Of a stretch of 64,000 nucleotides of DNA, positions 58,387 to 64,000 are shown in pieces. Under the pieces are notes generated by a model. It saw nothing but the letters and a program-made list of their open reading frames with translations, had not been told where the DNA came from and searched no databases. Position 1 is the stretch's first letter. Every line of letters starts with the position of its first letter. The position numbers and the translations under genes are program-made. The DNA is from an uncultured Collinsella sp. (GTDB taxonomy: Bacteria > Actinomycetota > Coriobacteriia > Coriobacteriales > Coriobacteriaceae): contig CABUWV010000006.1 in the NCBI GenBank assembly GCA_902495355.1, positions 62,001 to 126,000 of the forward strand, read 5' to 3'.

Positions 58387-59141
58387 TGCGCGCCGGGGAT
58401 TTTGTCGGCGCCAAGATCTATCGCAAGCCCACCGAGGACAAGCGCACCAAAAAGGACGGCACGCCGCGCAGCCCTAAAAAGCTCGGAAAGATTCACTTTC
58501 CGGTCTTTACCCCGGGCGGTACGCGCGTGGTCGGCTTTATGGTCCGCCAATCCGATATCGCGGGCATGATCGAGCGTCCCGACCGATTCGTAGCGCTCGA
58601 CGCTATTGGTGTCTACGAGGGCGCCATTGCGGTCGATGACGTCAAGGACACGTACGATGCCGCCGCTGCCAAGCGCCTCGACATCAACCTGGACGATTGC
58701 ATCATCTGGGTCGGTATGGACGTGCGCACGGAATCAGGCGACGTCGTGGGCTATTGCTCGGACGTTGAGTTCAAGCCACGCTCGGGCATCGTGCAGGCAT
58801 TCTATGTGACCGCCGGTGCTGCTTCGAGTGTTTTGGTTGGTGACACGCAGGTACCGCCGACGATGCTGCGCGGCTATGCGGACGGCGCGATGATTGTTTC
58901 GGACGAGGTCAAGTCGCTCGGGTATTCGGGCGGTGCGGCCGCCAAGGCCGCCGAGGCCAGCGTCGTGGTGGGCGACAAGGTCAAAAAGGGCGCCAAGGTG
59001 CTCGACGACAAGGGATCGGTTGCCGTGGACAAGGGCAGTCGCGCACTGGGCAAGCAGCTCGGCAAGACGCGCGGCATGTTCAAGGCGTTTAAGGACGAAT
59101 ACCAAAAGGCGAGCGGAGGCTCGTCAAAAGCTACAAAATAG
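58386..59141 (+). CDS. PRC-barrel domain protein
   Basis: 251 residues. Two PRC-barrel-like parts: residues ~20-75 (FPVFTPGGTRVVGFMVRQSD) and ~90-170 (VRTESGDVVGYCSDVEFKP, VLVGDTQVPP). A helical, Lys/Ala/Gly-rich C-terminal end follows. PRC-barrels bind RNA or partner proteins; the same fold opens the MgtE-like protein at 60949. Coupled to the YtxH gene by a TAATG overlap. Confidence 0.75.
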   Translation: MRAGDFVGAKIYRKPTEDKRTKKDGTPRSPKKLGKIHFPVFTPGGTRVVGFMVRQSDIAGMIERPDRFVALDAIGVYEGAIAVDDVKDTYDAAAAKRLDINLDDCIIWVGMDVRTESGDVVGYCSDVEFKPRSGIVQAFYVTAGAASSVLVGDTQVPPTMLRGYADGAMIVSDEVKSLGYSGGAAAKAAEASVVVGDKVKKGAKVLDDKGSVAVDKGSRALGKQLGKTRGMFKAFKDEYQKASGGSSKATK

Positions 59142-59162
59142 CGACGTACCAAATGATGGGAG

Positions 59163-59192
59163 GCAAGCCGGAGACCTGTTGCTCCGGCTTGC
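59163..59192. terminator. Hairpin terminator
   Basis: A perfect 11-bp stem GCAAGCCGGAG (59163-59173) with CTCCGGCTTGC (59182-59192), then TGTGTTTATG. It separates the PRC-barrel gene from the next. Confidence 0.7.
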
Positions 59193-59213
59193 TGTGTTTA
59201 TGGGGGAGGGCAC

Positions 59214-60620
59214 ATGCGCCAAAACGGATCCAACTTAAACGGGCGTTCGGGTGCGCGTCCGACGGCGCGCCGCGACCTGGGGCAGCTGCCCAGCGGTCAG
59301 CGCAAGCGTCACCGTAAGCCCGGCGCGATGTACCTCAACCATAGCCGCGGGTTTAGCGACCGCAGTGCGCGCATCGGCAACAGCCGTACGCCCCGTCGTT
59401 CGTCTCGCCTGCCCTACGCACTCATCGCCGTGGGCTGTGCGCTCGTGCTGTTTATCGCTGCCGTCGTGGGCTACGTCAACCGCAGCGTGGACGTGGAGCT
59501 CAACGGCCAGAAGACCGCGGTGCGTGTGGGCTCTACGCTGCAGAATCTCATCGACGACCAGGAGTTGACTGACACCTACGACGCAGGCGACCTGCTGGCC
59601 GTCGATGACAGCGTGCTCAAGCGCCATGGGGGCGAAAAACTGTCGGTGAAGGTCGACGGCAAGCGCGTGAAACAGGGCAAATGGGATAGCCGCGAACTTG
59701 AGGGCGGCGAGAAGGTGACGGTCAAGGATGGCCGTAACACCTACGAGAAGCACGAGGTTCAGGCTGCGGTTATCGAGCCCAAGCTCAAGGTCGAGGGCAC
59801 GGGCGCTATCGAGTATGTGCAGACATGGGGTGTCCAGGGCCGATCCGAGGTGTGGGTTGGTGAGCAGTCGGGCAAGACGCAAGACCGCGGCGAGGTTGTG
59901 CCCGCCACCGATTGCGTTGTTGCGTGCGCCAGCGTGGCGCCCAAGGGCAACAAAAAGTACGTGGCACTGACGTTTGACGAGGGTCCGAGCGGCGCCACCA
60001 AACAGATCTTGCAGGTGCTCAAGGAAAAGGGCGTCACCGCGACGTTCTTCCTTTCGGGCGATGCGGTCGAGGCCTCGCCTGCCACGGCCAAGGCGATTGT
60101 CGATGCCGGGTGCGAGATCGGATCCAACAGCTACAGCGACGATTCGCTCAAGGGTCAGGACCGTGAGGCGGTACGCGAACAGATCACGAAAGGCACCGAC
60201 GCGATGAAGTCGGCGACCGGCGTGAAGACGATGCTGCTGCGTGCTCCCTACGCTGCCTTTGACGAGCAAAACTGGATTGATGCGATGGACCTGGTCTCCG
60301 CCGTGGTCTCGTGGAATATCGACTCGGGCGACTGGCTGCTCAACGGTGCCGACGAACAGGTCTCGACGGTGCTCGATTCGGTGACGCCGGGCAATATCGT
60401 GCTGCTCACCGATAGAGACGAATGCGCCGAGCAGACACTCGAGGCGCTGCCGCAGATTATCGACGGCCTCATTGCCGACGGCTACAAGATCGTGACGCTC
60501 AGCGACCTGGTCAAGACGGACACGTCGCTGAGCAAAAAGCTCACCTCGCTGACGAAGGTCACCATGCCCAAGGACGCCGTGTTCCCCCAACTTGCCGAGG
60601 ACGACGACACCACAGAGTAG
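59214..60620 (+). CDS. NodB-fold polysaccharide-deacetylase homolog lacking metal ligands (pseudoenzyme)
   Basis: 468 residues. A basic cytoplasmic N-terminus precedes one helix (about 67-87, PYALIAVGCALVLFIAAVVG). A YabE/DUF348-like segment follows (about 95-145, SVDVELNGQKTAVRVGSTLQ). The NodB-like domain (about 250-435) has YVALTFDEGPSGAT, but the metal-binding HxxxH motif reads SNSYSDDSL, so both His are gone. The His of motif 5 is replaced in IVLLTDRDECAEQTL. The second Asp of TFDDGP is Glu. The overall fold is kept, so it probably binds glycan or another partner without hydrolysing it. Confidence 0.8.
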   Translation: MRQNGSNLNGRSGARPTARRDLGQLPSGQRKRHRKPGAMYLNHSRGFSDRSARIGNSRTPRRSSRLPYALIAVGCALVLFIAAVVGYVNRSVDVELNGQKTAVRVGSTLQNLIDDQELTDTYDAGDLLAVDDSVLKRHGGEKLSVKVDGKRVKQGKWDSRELEGGEKVTVKDGRNTYEKHEVQAAVIEPKLKVEGTGAIEYVQTWGVQGRSEVWVGEQSGKTQDRGEVVPATDCVVACASVAPKGNKKYVALTFDEGPSGATKQILQVLKEKGVTATFFLSGDAVEASPATAKAIVDAGCEIGSNSYSDDSLKGQDREAVREQITKGTDAMKSATGVKTMLLRAPYAAFDEQNWIDAMDLVSAVVSWNIDSGDWLLNGADEQVSTVLDSVTPGNIVLLTDRDECAEQTLEALPQIIDGLIADGYKIVTLSDLVKTDTSLSKKLTSLTKVTMPKDAVFPQLAEDDDTTE

Positions 60621-60657
60621 TTATTGGGTAGTCATTTAAGAACGTCCCCAATGACTA
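60618..60657. repeat. Class D repeat starting at the stop codon
   Basis: TAGTTATTGGGTAGTCATTT, then AAGAACGTCCCCAATGACTA. TAGTTATTGGG pairs with CCCCAATGACTA. The TAG is the stop of the NodB-like gene. Confidence 0.7.
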
Positions 60658-60731
60658 TGTCACGGATGCGTCAGCGTTTGGTATGCCTGCAATGTGCAGC
60701 GCATAAATTCGATGCCGCAGGGCGATGCTGA

Positions 60732-60740
60732 TGCTATAGT
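60732..60740 (+). promoter_or_regulatory. Extended -10 promoter for the Mg-transport genes
   Basis: TGCTATAGT (TGN-TATAGT). The predicted start near 60747 gives a leader of about 200 bases before the MgtE-like start. Confidence 0.5.
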
Positions 60741-60746
60741 TACTGC

Positions 60747-60948
60747 GGTTAATGAGGGTCAAGAGAAAGGTTACAGGTGAAATCCAAACCTCGACCATAC
60801 AGTCGATGACCCCATGCAGGTGCTTTTTGCGCATGCACGGGGTGTAAGCGTCGAGCGGCGTGCCGCCCGCGCATGCGTATACATATCCAGAAGCCCCCGG
60901 ACGCCGCACGCGCGGCCGCGTCCGGAGGAATAATGATGGGGAGCACCA
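60747..60948 (+). promoter_or_regulatory. Long structured 5' leader of the MgtE-like gene
   Basis: It has two clear hairpins: 60810-60818 with 60834-60842, and 60897-60904 with 60918-60925. The last arm ends in CCGG, overlapping GGAGG (60924-60928), so it could mask a ribosome binding site. A magnesium riboswitch is plausible by context, but I do not recognise the M-box consensus. No class name is claimed. Confidence 0.4.
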
Positions 60949-60965
60949 TTGAATTATCTGAGTGA
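60933..60965 (+). CDS. Possible 10-codon leader peptide overlapping the MgtE-like start
   Basis: ATGATGGGG opens a frame (MMGSTIELSE, then TGA) behind the strong SD GGAGG (60924-60928). It ends 17 bases inside the MgtE-like frame, which starts at TTG 60949. This could be a regulatory minigene or just chance. A frameshift in the sequence is the other explanation. Confidence 0.3.
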   Translation: MMGSTIELSE

Positions 60966-62793
60966 GATGCTCAAATTGCCGGTCTTGGACGTCGACGGCG
61001 AAAAGCTCGGCGTGGTCAACGATTTTGGCATTGCTACCGGCGAAGTTTTTCCGCACGTGACGTCGCTCGCGTTCCGCGGCCCCGGCAAGACGCCGTTTAT
61101 GATCAGCTGGCGCAAATGGGTCGACCGTATCGACGAGACGGGTGTACACCTTAAGACGTCGGCCACCGAAATCCGTTTTTCGTACCTGCAGCCGACCGAA
61201 CTCCTGCTCGCCCGCGACGTGCTCAACAAGCAGATCGTCGACACGCAGGGCATGAAGGTCGTGCGCGTAAACGACATCAAGTTTTCCATGTCGGGCGAAA
61301 ACCAGCTGCGCCTGCTGGGCGCCGAGGTCGGTGCCCGCGGTCTGCTACGCGCCATCAGCCCCGCGCTCGAGCATATCGTCGAAGGCTTTATGAAGCACCT
61401 GGGCAAGCCGCTCAGTGAGGACATCATCGCTTGGTCCTACATGGACCTGCTCGACCGCTCGACCAAGAACATTCAGCTCTCGGTGTCGCACAAGACGCTC
61501 GGCGAGCTGCACCCTGCCGACATCGCCGACATTATCGAGCAGCTCGACCCGCGCCTGCGTGCGCAGGTGTTTGCACAGCTCGATACTGCCCAGGCCGCCG
61601 AGGCCATCTCGGAGTTCGATGACGACGAGCTTATGACCGAGATGCTCGAGGGCCTGTCCGACACGGACGCATCGTCGATGCTGGCCATGATGGACCCGGA
61701 CGATGCAGCCGACCTGATCGACGAGCTCGATTACGAGAAGGCCGAGAAGCTCCTGCGCCTGATGGGCGTCAAGGAGGAGAAGGCGATTCGTAACCTGCTG
61801 GGGTATGAGGACAACACCGCCGGCCGCATCATGACCTCGGAGTTTGTCTCCCTGCCCGCCACGGCAACGGTCGGTGACGCCATCGAGGCGATTCGCGAGC
61901 TCGACGAGGACTTCGAGAGCGTCTACTACGTCTATACCGAGGATCCGAGCGGCATGCTGACCGGCGTGCTTTCGCTGCGCACGCTGATCGTAGCCGACCG
62001 CGACGCCACGCTGGGTCAGCTGGCCTATCGCGACCTGGTCTATGTGTCGCCCGACGAGGACCAGGAAGACGTAACGGACGAGATGACCAAGTACGACCTG
62101 GTTGCCATCCCTGTCTGCGACGAGAACCGTCATATCCTGGGTATCGTAACCTTCGACGACGCCATGGACGTTATCGCTGAGGAGCATCAGGAGGACCTGC
62201 AGATCGCCGGTGTCGGCTCGGGCGATAGCGCGTCGGACGACTCGACGAACGTGCTCAGCTGGTTCGTGCATCGCCAGTACTGGGTTGTTGTATGGGGCAT
62301 CGCGTCGTGCATCATGGCGACCGTGCTGGGGACGGCGCTCGGCTCCGCGCATCTGGTGGTGTTCCCCATGTGCGCCATGCCGCTTGTGCTGCTGGCGGCC
62401 TCGCGCATGGTGTCGTTCGTCAAGAACTACTTCCTGGAGTATGACGGTCACGACGACGAGCCCAAGCCGTATCTGGGGTTCTTCTTCCAGAGCACGGGCA
62501 TGGGCCTGATTCTGTCACTCGTGACCTACCTGTGCGCCCAGCTGGTGCGCACCGCTGCGTTCCCCGATGCGCCCATGTTTGAGGAGCAACTCTTTACCGG
62601 GTGCTTTAATATCGCTGCCATCATTTGCCTGGTTGGCAACATGAGTGCCGTGATTTACCTGATGGTGCTGTTCTGGCGTGACGAGCATGACCTCAACACG
62701 TCGGGCACCGCCATGAACGTTATTGCCGTCATGATCTCGTGCGTAGCGTACTGCGCCGCTGCGGTGCTGCTCACCATGTCGGTCATGGGTTAG
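60949..62793 (+). CDS. PRC-barrel – MgtE-N – CBS protein with C-terminal membrane domain
   Basis: 614 residues from TTG 60949 (GGGGAG at 60938-60943). PRC-barrel-like N-terminus (1-~165, LKLPVLDVDGEKLGVVNDFG). MgtE-N superhelix (about 180-280, LHPADIADIIEQLDPRLRAQ, DPDDAADLIDELD). CBS pair (about 285-415, GRIMTSEFVSLPATATVG). The C-terminal ~190 residues have about four helices (YWVVVWGIASCIMATVLGTAL etc.) that do not look like the standard MgtE pore. It may be a Mg sensor/regulator acting with the NRAMP-type carrier encoded 8 bases downstream. Confidence 0.8.
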   Translation: MNYLSEMLKLPVLDVDGEKLGVVNDFGIATGEVFPHVTSLAFRGPGKTPFMISWRKWVDRIDETGVHLKTSATEIRFSYLQPTELLLARDVLNKQIVDTQGMKVVRVNDIKFSMSGENQLRLLGAEVGARGLLRAISPALEHIVEGFMKHLGKPLSEDIIAWSYMDLLDRSTKNIQLSVSHKTLGELHPADIADIIEQLDPRLRAQVFAQLDTAQAAEAISEFDDDELMTEMLEGLSDTDASSMLAMMDPDDAADLIDELDYEKAEKLLRLMGVKEEKAIRNLLGYEDNTAGRIMTSEFVSLPATATVGDAIEAIRELDEDFESVYYVYTEDPSGMLTGVLSLRTLIVADRDATLGQLAYRDLVYVSPDEDQEDVTDEMTKYDLVAIPVCDENRHILGIVTFDDAMDVIAEEHQEDLQIAGVGSGDSASDDSTNVLSWFVHRQYWVVVWGIASCIMATVLGTALGSAHLVVFPMCAMPLVLLAASRMVSFVKNYFLEYDGHDDEPKPYLGFFFQSTGMGLILSLVTYLCAQLVRTAAFPDAPMFEEQLFTGCFNIAAIICLVGNMSAVIYLMVLFWRDEHDLNTSGTAMNVIAVMISCVAYCAAAVLLTMSVMG

Positions 62794-62801
62794 GTGGTCG
62801 C

Positions 62802-64000
62802 GTGCAAAATACCAAGCAAAAGTCGGGCACCAAGCAAAAGTTGACCATCGCGGCCATCTTTGGCGCTATGGGCCCCGGTCTGCTGGCGGCGCTTTCGGGC
62901 AATGACGCCGGCGGCATTGCAACGTATTCCAGCGCGGGCGCCAGCTATGGCTACAAGATGCTCTGGATGCTTCCCGTCATGACTGTGCTGCTCATCGTGA
63001 CGCAGGAGACCGCGGCGCGCTGCGGCTGCGTCACGGGCAAGGGCCTGGCATCGCTCATTCGCGAGCGCTTTGGCGTGCGCAAGAGTGTACTTGCTATGGC
63101 GGCGCTGTTGATCGCCAACACGGCTGTGACCATTTCGGAGTTTGCGGGCATCGCCAGCGGCCTTGCTCTCTTTGGCGTGCCGGCGAGCATCTCGGTGCCG
63201 TTGGTGGCGCTGCTGGTGTGGATGCTTACCATGTCGGGTAGTTTCCAGCGCATCGAGAAGATTCTGCTGCTGGTGAGCTGCGTGTTCGTGACCTATATTG
63301 TCGCCGCGTTTATGGCTGGCCCCAACTGGGGTGAGGTCGCGGTCGACCTGGTCGTGCCTAACATTCAAAATGACCCCAGCTACGTGTCGCTCGTGGTCGC
63401 AACGATCGGTACCACCATCGCGCCGTGGATGATTTTCTTGGCGCAGAACAACGTGGTCGATAAGAACGCGGGCGAGGACGATATCGTGCTGCAGCGCATC
63501 GATACCGTGAGCGGCTCGCTTGCCGCCGATGTCATTGCCGGCTTTATTATCATCACGACTGGTACGGTGCTGTTCCCGGCGGGTATTCAGATTAGCGATG
63601 CTGCCGATGCTGCCCGCGCGCTGGAGCCTATTGCGGGTCAGTGGTCCACGGTACTGTTTGCCTCGGGCCTGGTCGCGGCGAGCTTCTTGGCTGCCTGCGT
63701 GCTGCCGGGCGTTACATCGAGCGCTATCTGCGAGGCATTTGGCTGGGAGCGCGGTGCCGACCGCAGCTGGGACGAGGCCCCGGTCTATCGCGGCATCATT
63801 ACGGCCATCATCGGCATCTCTGCCGTGTTGGTGCTTATGCCCGGCGTCGATCTGTTCCAGATTATGATGACCTCGCAGGTCATCAATGGCGTGCTACTGC
63901 CCGTGGTTCTGGTGTTCCAGGTGGTTATCGCCGCCGACCGTCACATTATGGGTGCCAACCGCAACGGCCGCGTGTGGAACGTGCTCACTTGGGCGACTAT
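62802..64000 (+). CDS. NRAMP-related magnesium transporter (NRMT-like), 3' end outside window
   Basis: At least 399 residues, open to the window end. GTG 62802 with AGGTGG at 62792. The first helix has GPGLLAALSGNDAGGIATYSS: the NRAMP metal motif DPGN reads DAGG. The helix-6 motif reads TIGTTIAPWMIFLAQNNVVDK, where manganese/iron NRAMPs have the A-x-x-MPH metal-binding Met. These are the kind of changes reported for NRAMP-related Mg transporters, first characterised from Eggerthella lenta, also a Coriobacteriia. With the MgtE-N/CBS gene upstream this supports Mg uptake. Confidence 0.85.
   Translation, partial: MQNTKQKSGTKQKLTIAAIFGAMGPGLLAALSGNDAGGIATYSSAGASYGYKMLWMLPVMTVLLIVTQETAARCGCVTGKGLASLIRERFGVRKSVLAMAALLIANTAVTISEFAGIASGLALFGVPASISVPLVALLVWMLTMSGSFQRIEKILLLVSCVFVTYIVAAFMAGPNWGEVAVDLVVPNIQNDPSYVSLVVATIGTTIAPWMIFLAQNNVVDKNAGEDDIVLQRIDTVSGSLAADVIAGFIIITTGTVLFPAGIQISDAADAARALEPIAGQWSTVLFASGLVAASFLAACVLPGVTSSAICEAFGWERGADRSWDEAPVYRGIITAIIGISAVLVLMPGVDLFQIMMTSQVINGVLLPVVLVFQVVIAADRHIMGANRNGRVWNVLTWAT

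Noticed and set aside
60747..60948. M-box (ykoK) magnesium riboswitch
   Set aside because: The context fits but I could not match the conserved M-box core, so I list only a structured leader. A covariance-model scan would decide.

Overview
This is high-GC, densely packed bacterial chromosome. The gene set and protein sequences suggest a gut Coriobacteriia member, most likely Collinsella or a close relative. That assignment is an inference from protein resemblance and gene content (group 4 Ech-type hydrogenase, NRAMP-related magnesium transporter, IS150-type orphan helix-turn-helix protein, PRC-barrel/MgtE proteins); there is no rRNA here to prove it. I see no prophage, no complete insertion sequence, no CRISPR array and no rRNA operon.

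Layout. 1-4.0 kb: 3' half of carB, then purE, a class B sortase and a divergent MoaE-like protein. 4.1-9.8 kb: a membrane protein, the purine genes purF-purM-purN and a lone PTS IIA protein. 10-15.8 kb: a membrane-anchored parvulin foldase, a YqeY-like protein, a four-gene polar amino acid ABC transporter and a cytidylate-kinase-like protein. 15.9-23.7 kb, all minus strand: NfnBA-type electron-bifurcating transhydrogenase genes, pth, a nuclease-fold protein lying between two dyad repeats, prs and glmU. 23.9-27.1 kb: a complete ECF vitamin/metal uptake operon whose two ATPases are fused. 27.7-33.1 kb: exoA, a sirtuin, a fused folP-folK, a BirA-like protein, coaX and the initiator tRNA. 33.6-42.4 kb: an Old-Yellow-Enzyme-type reductase with an unusual HGDR motif, an orphan transposase-like HTH protein and a six-function Ech hydrogenase operon in which echA and echB are one gene. 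43.2-52.2 kb: a NarL-type two-component system facing an ABC-2 exporter, then a MacB/FtsX-type exporter. 52.3-64 kb: a DUF362 ferredoxin-like protein, an alpha/beta hydrolase, a hemolysin III family protein, a CNNM/CBS transporter, a protein with a free-standing cyanophycin-synthetase-like N-domain, YtxH and PRC-barrel proteins, a NodB-fold protein that has lost its metal ligands, and an MgtE-N/CBS protein followed by the start of an NRAMP-related magnesium transporter.

How it fits together. Ferredoxin-linked energy metabolism appears twice: Nfn exchanges electrons between NADH, NADPH and ferredoxin, and Ech couples ferredoxin oxidation to H2 formation and ion pumping. Together they would fit a saccharolytic anaerobe balancing fermentation redox. 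purE, purF, purM, purN, prs and carB form a nucleotide-precursor theme. folPK, coaX, the ECF module and the BirA-like gene form a cofactor theme.

The most distinctive feature is the intergenic DNA. Almost every gap holds imperfect palindromes with variable but mutually complementary arms around a conserved core. At least six core classes recur. Two gaps about 15 kb apart carry the same composite of four elements in opposite orientation. Some elements begin at a gene's stop codon, and one appears to sit in frame inside the ECF ATPase gene. I regard this repeat system as the best candidate for something undescribed.
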